DNA of 58,141 bases from Lingula anatina. Taxonomy: Eukaryota > Brachiopoda > Lingulata > Lingulida > Lingulidae. The stretch lies in the NCBI RefSeq assembly GCF_001039355.2, contig NW_019774180.1:211382-269522 (forward strand), written 5' to 3'. This document shows positions 30,801 to 46,000 of this stretch, piece after piece. The position numbers and the translations under genes are program-made. Within the stretch, counting starts at the first letter, position 1. The number at the start of each line of letters is the position of its first letter. Below the pieces are notes generated by a model that ran no database searches, was not told the DNA's origin, and was given only the letters and a program-made list of their open reading frames with translations.

Positions 30801-33800
30801 AAGCCAAAACTTTCAACTCTGAGCAAACATAAAAGAAACAAAACAACATAAAACAAGGAGTCCCCTTACCTTTTTCTCAGCCACCTTCTGAGCAGCCTCT
30901 GCTGCAATAGTCTTGGCACTGGCCACTTTGACTTGCTTTTCTAACTGACCAGTGGGCAGGCTAACTGCCACTGAGTCCCCGGACATTTGAGCATGGGACT
31001 TGGTTCTCATGGTCAGTAGTTTAGGCTGCTGGCCAGCAGTGGACAGCTCAACAGAACTGATGGTCACTTGGTCAACTGAAATTGTATGGGATTTAAAATA
31101 AAAATGGAATTTAACTCGATATTCATTTTTCACTTTTAATTTCTTTTCAGTAAAGTTATAGCTGAAATACTGCACCATATTTGACATAACTTCCAATATC
31201 AAATATTTCAAAATCACAAATTTGACAATGTTTTTTACAAGAAAGTTTTTCTAGGGAATGAAGCAAGAGACCCACTTACATCTATAAAAAATTCTAAATA
31301 TCACAGCTCCCTTTCTACAGGCATGGACATCTTCACTAATATAACTTAGATGCCAAAACAGAATAATACTAGCTCCTCTCCAATTCACTTCAAATCAAAA
31401 ATACTTCAATCATCAAGCCTCTAGCAAACAGAAGTAATAGTTGGATAATGAAGAGAAAAAAGATCCTACCTGTGGGCCCATCAATATCCTTGATCTTCTT
31501 ACCATCCACAAAGACTGCATACCCTGTCACCAGAGCTCCATTGGATGTCCCACTGGGGTTGATGGTCACTGGGAGCCAAGTGACCACTAGTGATCCTGAC
31601 TGGAGCTTACTGTCCACTTGGACATCTAGGGGTGGGTCTGGGATACCTACAGATATCAATATAATTAACTGACCAGATCTGAACTTTGCTGAACCCAGGG
31701 CATTAAGTACAATTATTTTCTTTTTTTTTTCATGAAGGAAACAATAAACAATGACAACAATTTAAATGTATTTTAGACTGCAATTACCAAAAACACTAAA
31801 GTAGTAAAATAAGAAAAGCTCATGCCACATATGGCAATAACAAAACATTGACTAAATAAAATCCATTACTAAATGCAGGCTACATCAACTTTAATGTCTC
31901 ATTCTCCAAACATCACTTTAAAATTCCATTACAATATTTCCAATATAGTAATCCAATGCGAAGCCCTACACTTTCAAAGTTTTAAATCAAAACAGCTCCT
32001 AGCACACCTACCTCCTGCTTGAGTATGGAAGGTAATACTGGATGACATGGAAGACTGTTTCTTCTTATTTTTTTCATCTTCGTACGTACTCTTTATACTC
32101 TTAGCTTGCACCATAGCTGTGTATTGAGTAGAGGGGGTGAGCCCCGTAAGTGTCTGTTTGTAGACTCCAGGTTTTACTGTTCTCACTTCCTTGTCATTGA
32201 GATAGATCACATGTTGATAGTTGCTGTTGCCTGGATACCAGGACAAAATGGCAGATGTGGCAGTGGTGGCAGAGACTTTCAATTCTGTTGGAGCAAGGGC
32301 TGCATCTACAGAAGACAACAGAAAATCCATCATAGATACCAATGTATGGTTATCTTAAAAATGCAAAACTGGAAAAGATGCTGCATTGAATATAATACAG
32401 TACTGTTTCTTAATATACACTGTAATTTCACTTCCCAGACCCAAAACACTTACCATTACCATTTTACAAGTAAAAAATTGCATTTCATTTCATACAAGAG
32501 ACAAACAACCAAGCAAATAAATAAATAATCCACACATAAAACTTCCCCAACTATTTACCAACCTGCCATCAACACCACTACACTATGATGCCCAAGTCAA
32601 AATCAATAATAAAAGGAAAAATAATTTTTGAAACTAGCAACAGCACAATCCTAAATCCTAAAGTGGGAAAATGCCATCTCTTGATATATTCCACAACTGC
32701 TAAGGATTGACCATAACCAGAGTGCTCCACAACCAGACAAAACCTATCAATCAAGAAACAGGAGTAAAGGCAAACACCTAAGACATGCCAAATCCTGTTT
32801 CGTAGTTCAAAGAGCTCAGAAACTAGCAAATAAACCCAGCCATTCCATTTTCACTATGAGATCTATCACTCACTCTCCATAGACCTGGGTACAAATACCA
32901 CATTTTTTATTAGTTGTAGGATGGTGCTATCTTTCCCTTCGTAATCATACATCTCTGAAAATATCAGAATTTTAAATCTCTATTTTGTCTAAAAAAGGAA
33001 CCAGAATCATGAAACGAAAATACCTAATATATCTTTAAAATAAAACATGCCTCTTAACAATTAAGTACCATATAGCCTCTTTCTCACTGGTGAGGGGAGA
33101 GGTTATTTGATAGCAGTGAAAAAGAAATTAATAACAATACAGAAACACCTGCAACTTTTAGCATGTTACTAAACAATGTACAATATGTAGGAGTTGTTTC
33201 TCACCTTTCCCTATCATAATGGTACACTCCTGGTCCTTTGACTGACCTCGGGCCATCACTGTGCGGACACAAATGCGGTGAGGCTGGACAAAAGAAAATA
33301 TGAAATGTTGCACACTATTATAACAAAATTAAAATGTAAAGAAAAGATTGTATACAGCATTATTTGTCTCCATCCTATCACAGCAGATTGCAGACAAAAT
33401 AAGGTTAGAAAATCAATGTTTATTCCATCCAAACTTTGGAAGTAGAGAAAATTAACATTGTGTACTGCCTCAACAGAACATCCAAAGCAATTTATTCCAA
33501 AGTATACAAAAGATGCAAGTTTTCCATGAATTAGTTATTGTCTTGGATTCTCAGATCTCAGTTTCCATTAAAATGAACCTGAATACATTAATAATCAAAT
33601 ACATTATTCAAGAAGTAAACCAAAACAAGATGCATCAACTAGCAATCTGAAAGGTAGAAGTCAAAAACATTTAGACAGGCGAAAACCAGCAGAGTCTTTT
33701 CTTAAAAAATATCATGCGACTGTATAATAAAAACACATTTTTACATGGACAAAACCAGACTTACCTTATTTGCTTGTACTCCTTCTACCAGAGCCTTGGT

Positions 33801-36800
33801 CTTCTCAGTGCCCTTGATGGAGGTTTTAAAATGTCCATCTACATAGACATGGTATGCTTGGATATCTGTGTGCTTGATGTGATCAGGGGGGCTCCAGCCC
33901 ACCACTATACTGTTACTCAGCTGTCTCTCTAATGTTAACTTTCTAGGAGCAGGAACGCCTGTCATTAAAAGAAGACCATTGAACATATAAAAATCTTTTT
34001 CAATTCAATTGTAAAGGCAAATCTACATGAAATCACAAAAACCCTTCAAGATTGTGTGGATCATATGGCTTTGAGATTTCAACAATGCATCTGAATTTGA
34101 AAAATAAATAAATATATAAATTGCTCACAATTGCTGTATTGAAATACATTCTAAAACAAATACCATCAATGAATCGGTCTTTGGTGTCATATTAAACATT
34201 TGTGATATGAAAAGCATGAATCTTGAAAGGCTGATATATGCCAGGACTCTGGGGTGGGGGTGGGGGTGGGGGGTAGTTCACCTTACCCTGCACAGCTACT
34301 GTCACATCTAGCACAATCCCATCACAGTGTGCTATATCAAACATATTTAAAGGCATGGGAGACAAATTATTGCTGTAAAACTCTATAAAAGCAGATTTTG
34401 ATCTTATTTGCCTTTGCAACTCCCCATCCCCATTTACAATATAAGCTAATTGTTACCTTATAAAAATGTTAATGCTTTAAACATGGAACATTTAGAGCAT
34501 TTTAGGGTTATCAATAAGATAACTCCCTGTATTGTGACATGAATGTATTGCCCCTATATGCCTTCACACATTGTGGCCATAAGCACAGCAGCACACAAGA
34601 AAAGTGCCACACCAAACACACTAACCACAAATACTTAGCAATCCGTCAGTACAGGGTGTGTTCACATCCTGACCAACTGAGAATGGAAATAAGACTACCT
34701 CAAGTAACCAGTCTATCAGAGTCTATTTCCAGTCTAAGTTTATCAGTCCTGCGGGCAGGGGAGTTTCACTGGTTCAAAAGAGCAACCTTTTATGAGCCCT
34801 CCCCCTCTCCAAAAAAGTACACAAAATAGGTTCTATGCAATTTCACAGGTTTGGTCAACTAAGAGGGTAAAAGGTCCACTTTTTTCAGAAAAGAACCCCC
34901 TATTGCAAACTGTTAGCTGCAGGTCCGTTTATTCATGTGAACATGACCTCTGCAAGAAGTTACACTGAGTCAAAATACTGATTTCACACAATGTACAAAA
35001 AGCTACATTTACCACTTAAAAACATGAATGAATAAGCAGTAATAAAAAGAAGTCTACTCTAAGGTGATACTACAGGAGGTTTAGTGCAAATTCCAACAGA
35101 CACAACAAGTTACTAAAGCAAAACTAATACTAGCAGTATTACACAAAATACAAAAGTTGCAAAATAAGACAGAGCTTCAAGTGCCCTTGTCAGGTCCCCT
35201 TACCCATGCGTCTCTCACCACTACCACCACTTAAGTTAGTGAGATCAGATTTGTCTGTCTGTGTCAAGTTTTCCTCATCAACTTCCTCAATGTCTTCTAG
35301 ATCACTGTCTGGCAGGTCACACACATTTCTCAAGGCATGGATGTCTTCTACAGGCAACAGGATGGATTTCTAGTTATTCTACAGTTTGTAATCTGACAGA
35401 TTTTTTTCTCTTTTTAATTAGAAAGGAAGTCATGTGTGATTTTGACTTTGTGTATCTAGGACTCGATTCATAAAGGGCCAGCAGTTTGACACAAAGAAAT
35501 AACAGTTAATTTAATAATAAATGAAAAATGTGCATAGAATGAAATAGATAGTGCTTTAAAACAACATTAAGAAGACATGCTCCATGAATAAAGTTCAGTG
35601 ACAAGCAAAGTGAATGTACAGTGTCAATCAGTTTATCTCCATATAAAGTTCAATAATGCATATCAGTTACATACGTACAGCTAAGCACAGCTATGCAAAA
35701 ACAATCATACCATTATCAGTGCTACAGTAAAGCAATTAGTATAAGTGCCAGTAACATAGATCTGAGTGACTTTGATGATATCAGGACAATCCTTTCAAGT
35801 TGTCCTTTCTAAGATACAAATAACATGCTAACATTACTACTATATAAACTCTTTCTTGTTATCTCTCGCACACAACTCACCCATACAAGATATCTGTATC
35901 ATAGAGCTCGAAAACCACCCACAATGAAGTAATGGATGATATTATATTATGTCATTTAATCACACTGCTGCCAAGGCACTGTATTATATTTGGAAATATT
36001 GATTGTTTTCAAAGTCCAACATCTATAACTTCAATAAAAAATGTTGCACAAGAATGATACTTGAGACCCATCCAAATCCAGAATCAAAAAAAATCCCAGG
36101 CAAGTCTGTCTTAATGAGTATCTTGTCTACTCCATCAAACCTCCCCCATCCCCACTTACCAGGCAAGTCTGTCTCCATAGATATCTTCTCAGACTCATCA
36201 CTGCTGTTGAAGTCCAGCTCCTGCTGCAGACTGTTGTCAAAACTACTGTCCTGGTCTGAGGTCCCTGCCATCAGGGCTGTGTGCAAGGCCTCCAGCTCAT
36301 CATCTGTAAATTAACCCCGACATATCATAAATTAATATGCCTTTTTTTTTATGAGACATGGTAAAAGTTTTTGTTAGCAGCTGAGAGATATTGTCTCCCT
36401 TTTTTAAAAGAAGATGTATACTAGACTATTTGAATATCATGTAAAAACTTAATACTTAATGTTTCATCATTAAATTTGTAAGCAGATCAGAGAATTTTTC
36501 CTTTCTTAAAAGAAGATATATTCCATTTGAATATTATGTTAAAAAGCTATTTTTGATGCCCCTCTGTACCAGTGACTTTCTCCACAAAGTTAGAAGGCAC
36601 AAGTCCTCTGCGTCCATCCATGAGTTCTCCATCATAGAAACCATCTTCATCCACACCACCACTAACGTATACATAATCTCCAGCATTAAGTGCCAGCTCA
36701 GCCTCGGGATTCTCATTAGGGGAATATTTCACCGGGTCATAGCTATACTTTGCCACAAAGACCTGAACTCCCGTCTTCTTTAACAAATTGGGTATCCTCA

Positions 36801-37020
36801 GTGAAGGGTTGTCTGCCTCACTGGTGGGCTCAGCCTGCAAAGAAAAGTAATGTCCCTTGAGATTCCTTACAACATCTGATATATGTGAATCAGAAGAAAT
36901 ATTGAAAATTGTGGACAATATCCCCTTTTTAAAATATTAAAATAGCTATTATGATACAGGTTATCAAAGTTCTCAGATCCTAGGCAAAAAAAAAAAATAA
37001 TAATAATAAAAAATAAAAAA

Positions 37021-37055
<35 letters not shown>

Positions 37056-40000
37056 AATAAAATAATAAAAATAAATCTATACTGTCTATACTACAATGGG
37101 TATTGAATTTTGTGACAAGAATTAAGATATCATCTCATCATTTTTCTTCAGTGTGAATATCTGTCCAATCTATAAATTGTTCCTTTATCCTCTTTGATAT
37201 CACAGTAAAATACCTTGCATTGATCTTTTTCTTCATCTACATAATTGATCACTCCATGCAAACTAAAGTCCTGATATAGTATACAAGAATAACATCTGGT
37301 ACATTCATTTTCCATAGCTTCTAAACTTACAGCTTTCAGTATCTTTTCAATTTCTTGCAGTTCTGCCTTTTCTTTGGAATCCTCTGTATGGTCTTTCATT
37401 TTGCTGTGCTCTATCATAACAAAAAAGTGTATTGATCTTTAATTAATTTGCAGATTATTCAAACAAACCCTACCTACATGTATTCTCCCCTACCAAATAA
37501 ATGAGGCTTTCTCTTTTTAATCTATTTAATTGGTTTAAAACAATAGAGGCAAGTATATTTTCTAGCAAACCTTTATCAAATTCCCAGAGTTAAGGTAAAG
37601 ATATTGATAATTTTAAATGTCATACAATAATTCAATTTGGAATGTATTCCATATATTTCACTCTTTAATACAAATCAATAAATAACACACTATAAATCAG
37701 AGAAAAAATATTGTGGAGTTAAGTTCTACCTTGAATCTTTGTCTTCTCTTCCTCCTCCTCCTCCTCATGCATTTCCTCTTCAGAGTCTGAGAGTGCCAGC
37801 ACCTTGATCTTCTCAGCAATGTCTGCCAGTTCATTGTCCTCCAGGTCGTTCACCTCCCTCCTCACTGAAACTGACTTGTCTGTCTCATCTGCTATGAGGA
37901 TGTGTTCCCAGGAGCTGCCTTCTAGTTCTAGGAGTTAGAGGAAAATGTTGTGAGAGAATGGATTTTTTTCTTCAAACCCATAGAACAATGACCTTTTTGA
38001 ACATTTTACTTTACTGGCCCTTGTTAGTCAGTCTCAGAGTGCATGTACTCATAAGTGGCAATTTTTTTCTGCAGCAAAAAATGTTGACTTTAAAAAGATA
38101 TTAAAATTATACCCTTAGAGAAAAAAACCCCACATAAATCAAAATGACTCTTGCCAAATAAATACAGATCTGCTTTTCCCATCTGGGAATTACTTAAATA
38201 AGAGGCTTCTAGATCTATCTTCAATTACTTGAATTATGAAAAAAAAATTATAACATACAATGTGTATTGAGGCTCATAAAAAAATCACAGAATTTCAAGG
38301 GTACCTCAAATAAGGCAATGCTATATTCATTTTATGTACTTCCAAATATCATTTTCAAGCAATGGAAGACATTAAGTAAATTAAATGTGGTAGCCTGTCA
38401 GCTGAATTAAATGCAGAAATGTACAGTCATTAATAACTGCATTATTTTTTCTGCGAGACTGAATTGTTATCTGTTATTCACATGAGTGTCATTTCATATT
38501 ATCTCGACTCAGTGAAATCTGTCCTGAGGTATCTATCCTCAGAGCAATTTACTTCATTTTTTCAAGTGAATTTTGTGACATGCATACATCATTACATCTC
38601 TGTTTTTTTCCCCCGTAGTCACTACACATCTTACCATCTATGAGGTCTCTCTTCATAGCTATCTTTTTCTTTCTTGGTGGTTTCTGGGGAGCAAGTTTGC
38701 CGGCTGATGGGGGAGATGTTTCCAAGTCAACCTGTACTTCAGCAGACACCTTTGTTGTTTTAGCAACAGCTTCTGCCTGCAGTTTGAGCATGGACAGCTC
38801 CTTGAGGAGATCATTATGCTGTGCAGACTGGAGCTCACATTGCTTCTCCAGAGCTTCAATCTTGCCCTGCAAATACACATAAATAGGTACAGCCAAATCC
38901 TTTTTCTTTCTGATGGTTGAATTCATAATGTCTAGAAGCTCTACCTATTCTCGTCTGTATGTCCTTTTTTTTTATAGAAAAACAAACTCGTCTGTATGTC
39001 CTTTTTTTTTATAGAAAAACAAAAAGCAATTTTCTGTTTGAAAACAACTGAAAAGTTAAGTATAGATTATTTTGCTTACCTGGAGACTTTCAATAATATT
39101 TTGACTTTCCTTGGAAGCTTCATCTTTTTCCTGAAAATATAAGATATGTCACTGAACATTCTGGATACAATAGCTTCTGGTAAAAGCAATCTGTGGTAAA
39201 GGCATAGAAACATGAGATATATCTGATAACACACAACTGCTGGGAAATAAGATCTTTTTTACCTTCTGCAATGAAGTAGCTAGTTGTTCTTTCTCCTGTA
39301 GCTTATTCAAGGCCTCCTTGTGGGCAGCATCCAGTTCTTTTTGCTTTTCTTTAGCTGCTTGCATAAGCTATGTAAAACAAAAGAGAAAAATCACACTATT
39401 TATGTCAGTTTTATCTTGACTTTTACCTGTCTAGCTGATTTTCAACTGAAACATATGAGACTACAGAAAAACAATTCAATCTAGTTAAAAATTTCATTCA
39501 ACAACAACAAAAGAACAACCCTTCTTTAAATTACACACTGATTTGAACTTTTCAAATAGCAAATGTTTAAAGAACATCTGCAAAGTCATCCAGGCTTTAA
39601 TTCACAGAAAATTACAATACAATATCTGAGTCATTTCTTCAAGCCCTAAAACTGTTTTATTGTGATTATTTCTAATGCAGGCAATCCTTTCATCAAATAA
39701 AACACCAACTGCAGAATTGCTTGAAGTAAGACATTTTACAACCACCCACACATTTCACAGGGAAAAGTAGCTTCCTCATTAATCATAGAAATACTTGATG
39801 CCAATCTCGATAAAAACTTCCATTATACCAATAATATGTGTTGGCCATGTATTCATCAATGGTCTTCTTTGTATAGAGAATAAAACGGTGGATAATGATT
39901 ATTGAGAATCTTGCATAAGACACAATGGCAAAGATACAATTAGAGCATTGCAGTTTATGTTTCCAAGGCTAAATATGTAGCACTTTAATAATCACTGTGC

Positions 40001-43000
40001 TGTACTAATGTCATGACTTCATCTCCTGACAAGATCCAAAGCAGGCAGAATAAGGGTAACCAATATTGTGTTGATCAGAGCAATCTCTCTGTGGGAGCTA
40101 GCTGTTCAACAGTGCATGAATAATGCTCCTGCTGCAACAGTCTATTTCCAGGTCAAGCAAATCATTTTATTTTTGAAAACAATATTCTAAAAAGGTTCCA
40201 TCTGAAAACTAGCTTACAAAAGAAGATCTGCAAACCATTATTTTTCATCCTTACCATTCTCTAAGGTCAATAAGGAGAATTCAGATTTCAAAAACCTTTC
40301 CCTAACTACCATTTCTAATTAAAATGTCACTGTCTTTCAGACACATTACAGAAAAGAAACTTTATAAACTTTCCTGTCAATTTAAAAGAAAATCTTCTAC
40401 GAGGTGACAACTTCCTATCCCTGGTTGCTCATATACACTGAGAGAAGAGCGTAAAGTTGAACACCTTTAAATGCATCTCAAGATAATACATAACGCAACA
40501 TGATACATGATATTCCAATTGTCTAGCTTACATCAATGTGGATGTTTTTGTATATAAAATTTAATGAGGACCTCATCACACAGGTCATGACAAATAAGAG
40601 ATGATGTATGACAGACAATTTCAAAATAATCACACTTAAGTCCATTCCATTACAATTATATGTCAAGCCTTTTTCATGACATTTCATGACATTTCTTCTT
40701 TACTTGCCTTTTACTTGTCAGCAAACTTTATGTAGACTGTCTAGATCAAAATAAATGACACCAGACACAGTGACCTGCCTGACAACCTCATAACAATCAC
40801 TTTGATTCTCAACACAGCATTTCAAACCACAGCCCTTTGACAAACCTCTTCTCCTTGCCTCTAAACTTTCTACTCTCAGTACTGTTTCATGAATGACCCA
40901 ACTGGCTATTAGGCATGATTGCTTAAATTCAACATTAATTTTCCTATTGGAGAAAATCAATAAGATTATTTGAAGTAACCCTAGAGAGGTTCTAGCAAGA
41001 CTGGGGAATTCAGGGGAGAGATATTACTGTGATATCTAAAGCAAACAGTGCTCTCAGGACCTGGAATCAGATGTGAATAAAACTCTTTCTTAGCCCTAGA
41101 GATAAGGAAGCAATACAGTAACCATTATATTCAGACTGTTCTAAAAAACCACATGCCATATTTGCTAAGAAACCTGCCTTCAATATCATAAAGGAAGTTG
41201 ACAGAAAAAAATGGCTATCGTTATCAGATTTAAGTTCAGCCATTTTCATAAGATTAAGAAAATTGACCAAATTTATATGATGATTTCTGGCAAACTGACC
41301 AAATTAAAAAGTAACATTAAAATTACATCAAGGTAATCTGTTTCATAAAATATAAAATGTGCAAATATAAAAAACTGTCTATATAGCTCTTTTCAGCTGC
41401 AATAAGAATGCTGTATAAGGTTGAATCCATGCAATTCTACATTTAAATTTAAAGAGACCTCCTCATTATATGCCTTAAGTCTAGGTTTTATGACCAAATG
41501 CTGACGACATAAAGGTAATACCAGTTTGTCTTGTAAGCTCAAAACAACCTTAATTATTCCATTAATCATCCTAATTAAGAGATTATTACTCAAGCTGTTA
41601 ATCTACTCAACACTGCCAGATATTTTCCAGGAAATTGCAACCACATACCATGCTGCTTATATAGATATTTTCATATAATAATAATAATTGCACAGCTGAA
41701 CTTCATGACATATGGTAAAATGGCTTGATCCTGTATTGAAATTTTTCAGTTGAATGTGTATCCGAGTACATATGGTACACTACTGCCATGTGATAAAGCT
41801 GGTTGTTTCCATCTAAACATTTTTAAGTTTAATAAAGATATTTGTATTATTATTCCCCAATTCCAAATACAAGATTTATAAGATTTATGACTTTCAGTTA
41901 CTTACAAAAATATACTCCCTGACACAAACTCAAGTAACATTCTGTTAACCATTGATTTTTGATATTACAAATGAAAATCAATTAATTGACTTAACTCAAA
42001 TTTGGGAAATAATAATACCAGACTGAATATGTTAAATATGTTGATGCATAGTTAATAGAAAACAAATAACATGGAATCATAAAATCTGTACATTTTGAAG
42101 ACAAAAACTTAAATCTATACCTGCTCCAAAGGTTCCAGTTCCGAAATCCTCTTCTGTAAAGTGGAAATTTCTTCCTTAGCTGCCTTGCACTCAGAGTTTT
42201 TTACTTCAACACTGGCCCTCAGTGTTTGACATTCTTCTGTTATCTAAAGATATAGAGAGGAAAATAAAAGACTTGAAGATCAGGTTAAAGTTAACGTGTT
42301 CCAAAGATAATAAGAAATACCTGTTACACAGTCACTCTCTGTGACCATCATTGTATCTGTAGCCTCTGTATAGTTACTTTGAATGAATTGGAGAATATCT
42401 TATTTATCTGAAGAAAGTTTGTATCTCTGAATAATCCGTATGTCATTTAACATCACTACCAGTCATATAATTTAAGTAATTATCATCAAATTCAGCTAAA
42501 ACTCAGTGTATGCCATCAACAAGAGAAAAAAATCAAACCCTAGCAATGTCTGACAAAAATCTTTTTTATTAAAAAGCAGCAAAGTTTAATTCAAACTTTT
42601 CTTCAATATCTCAACCACCTTTAACTTCAGCTATGACCAGAGACCAATCAACACCTATGGTCAAAATAATAAGGCCACATTCAAGTCCACACCCCTATAA
42701 GACTAGGTACATCCTTATCACCTTTACAGGAGAAAAACATCTTTAAGCAAATCTTTTAATATTTTACCCTTAAAATCAAAGCACTTCTGTATTTAAGCAC
42801 ATCTTAAGTCATTGAACTATTGATCAGGTATCCATCTATCAGTCATTTTGCCTCAGGTATGCATAGCCTTCTCTCACACCTGGCACTAAGTGGCCATTAT
42901 GTGCCATTTGATCCTTTTACACTTAAACTGTTCAATCACTGTCTTCAGAAGCTAGGCTCGAACTGGATCATGATTTACTGTCAAGTGTATTTCAAGCAAA

Positions 43001-46000
43001 CAGTTAATGAAAAATGCTTATTGATTGTCTAGTCCAAAAAAAAAAAAAAAAAAAATCAATGTCTGCAGATGCGGCAAGAGGTGGCTAAAATTGCACTGAC
43101 TACCAATCAAATTGGCACTGGCTGTAGCATCTTATCCCTAAATATAGACCCCAGTAGAGGATACAGAACTTGATTGAGTTGCTGCAAGTGCAGAGGTCAC
43201 TGCAGTGGAAGAACAAAGGATTATGCTCAATTTTTGAGCATAATTGTCAAAATGATATCACAAGAGTGCACACAATTCAGGTGATTTCCCAATTGGATGT
43301 TCCTGTTGTAGAAGCTCTCTGTCTCCTCTGTATGCGTGCCAGAAATGGTTATATCACTAAATCCCTGTTGGTCACCCTACATTAAGTATGGACACAGAAT
43401 CTGTCCATCTTAACAAAAGGGAGCTGGTACCTGATTAATCATCTTGTTCATTCTTACTAATTTGGTTACGTAAGTCTGCAAAGATCCACTGAATACAGTT
43501 CAATATGGACAATTTTTTTCCAATAGTTCATCACTGAGATTTTCTTTAGTCAATATACATGTACATTAATTTAGTATTTTAAATCCATAGGGGTCCAGCT
43601 TAGATAAATTAAACCCCTGTAAAGTACACATTTGCCTTCTTCCTTCTTTCCCTTTATTATCAGCTATCCCTACTTCATTAGTTTATCTATTCCAAATGAA
43701 TTTAAAGTTGCTGTTAATTATGTAATAACTATCTAATCTACACTGCACTACATCTGTATCTAAAAAAAATTCTATGCTGTCCCCAAAAAATTGGAATAAG
43801 ACAGTTTTGATTGATCGACAGACTGTTTCATTTTCTAGTGCCCTGAGCTTTAATCGAGATCTTGCAGTGTGTCAGCATAAAAAAACATCCAATATCTAAG
43901 CAAGGAATCTCTTCTACCAGTAAATCAAGGTTTTGAAACTGGCCACATGTACCAAATAATCAATTATCTTTCTTCTACCTTATGAATATTTAAACGTGAA
44001 CAGTTAATATACTATCATGCGACTTAGATGACAAAACAAAATCCAATGACTGTGCTACCCCTCTCTCTCCCCTTGCTGGATATCTTAAATATGAAGACTG
44101 AAAAAGAAACATTTGCAAAATAAACAGCCTTCTATAAGTAACATTACATTCTAAATCTGGAGATGCCCATAAATATGAATCAATGTGAAGTAGTTGTGGT
44201 TTAAATATCATATTTCAGTTCTGTACTGTACATTCTTAAATGTCTTTGCAAATAAATAAATAAATAAATAAATAATAAAAAAAAGAAAAAAAAAACAGTT
44301 CAAAAACAACTACCAGAGACGGGAAAATTTTGTGTTGAGGTTCTTTGCAGTCTAATGAATACATTTTGTGTTTTCGAACAGATTCTGAGTGATCAAGTCA
44401 TGAAACAGGTTCACATCAATTTGCACTGTGGTGACTGTAATAATACCCCAAGTCAAGGTTTTGAGCAAACAAATACCTTTAAAAATTGCCTGTATTCCTT
44501 GAGGAGACAGGAGACACGCATGCAATCACCCGAAGGTTCTAATGGCTATTGAAGAAACCGAACAAATCAATGGAGTCCATTTGCAAAAGTTAAGCGAGTC
44601 AATTTTCTCAGCTATTTTCTCAAGTTGTATACATGCTACTTTTCAATCCTCTACACAGGTTTTTTTTTACTGTAAACACAATCTGTATGTCAAATGTACA
44701 AATCTATTTGTATACAGATAGAACCTTACTCTGCCCAAGTGAGAAGGCATGAGCACATTTTTCTTTGATAAATTCTGTAAAAACCATTTGAGTTACAAAG
44801 AATTCTATGTAAGGTCTAGAGGGCTTCATTATTGAGACATTCAAAATCAATATAACATTGTAGCCAATGTTCCCGTATCAATTGCCTGTAAAACTAATGA
44901 ACATATTACAACTATCTTCAAAATTCACTGGACAGTTGTCTCCAAATATATCTTCCAATTGTCTCAAACCATTTTTAAAGATAAAAAGTAGCAATAATCT
45001 CCAAAATTAACAGGCTGCAAAAGAGATTATTTGTGTTCTTTCTGCTTGAGCATCATAGTAACTCTCTCTCTTGACATCACGATAGTAGCATGATCAAACT
45101 GGGCAAATAATTTCTTCAAAGCATTATTATATATTGGTCATGATATATATGCTTTATGTTCTACATGAACCCAATTAACTGCTCCCTTAAAATGGCTGCA
45201 ATGCAATAGGACAATTAGATCTTCCACAAAGCTATGCATGGTTTAATGCAATCAATTCAATCTAGACCATGCAAGTAATTACAATGAACTACTGGTAAAA
45301 AAAACAAACAAACTATAAACACAGTGAATTACTGGTACTTCTTTGTACAGCATACTAAAGAAGAAAAACACAATTCTTTTTTTAAAATAAACTACATTAC
45401 AAGGCAACATTTGCCTAAAGCATGTTAGCAACCAATGGAAATTTCCTACCACCTACTTCCTTCATTACCTAACTTTCCCTGGAAAACATTATCTTTTGAT
45501 AAAGGCTATTTACTGGTCCTTAAGCATTTAGTAAATAGAGGCATTTTAGAGAACATCTAAGCAAATTGAGCACCTAGACATGTTCCCTTACAGTCATTAG
45601 TGGTTTTATAGCCAAAGCTAGACAAACTTCACAACTTCATTCTCAAATATTTGATATTCAGAAACATTTTCTTCCATTTTATACAGAAAAAAAAACAAGA
45701 AAATTCAAGAATACAAAGCCTGCTTATGGAAAGCATTCTGAATCAAAAATCCAAATCCAGAATTTGAATTCAGTTCCCTTGGGTACTATTGAACTTTTCT
45801 CATTTTTTCAATAAAAAAAACCCATAAATAATTGCAAATTTGTTAATAAATAAAAATAAACTAGAGGATCAGAGAGGCGATACCGCCTCCGAATATTGTA
45901 CCACCAGCTGGAGCAAGCGCATTCGTATAGACCCCCACATACACAAAATAAGGGGTGCAGCCACCAGTCTTNAATAAACCAATTAAAGGAAAACCCCATT

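Noticed and set aside
34192-34419. Proline-run frame as an extra RIMBP exon
   Set aside because: It is the complement of the G tract; flanking splice sites do not fit the established phase between exons 35204-35347 and 33765-33958, which already join in frame.
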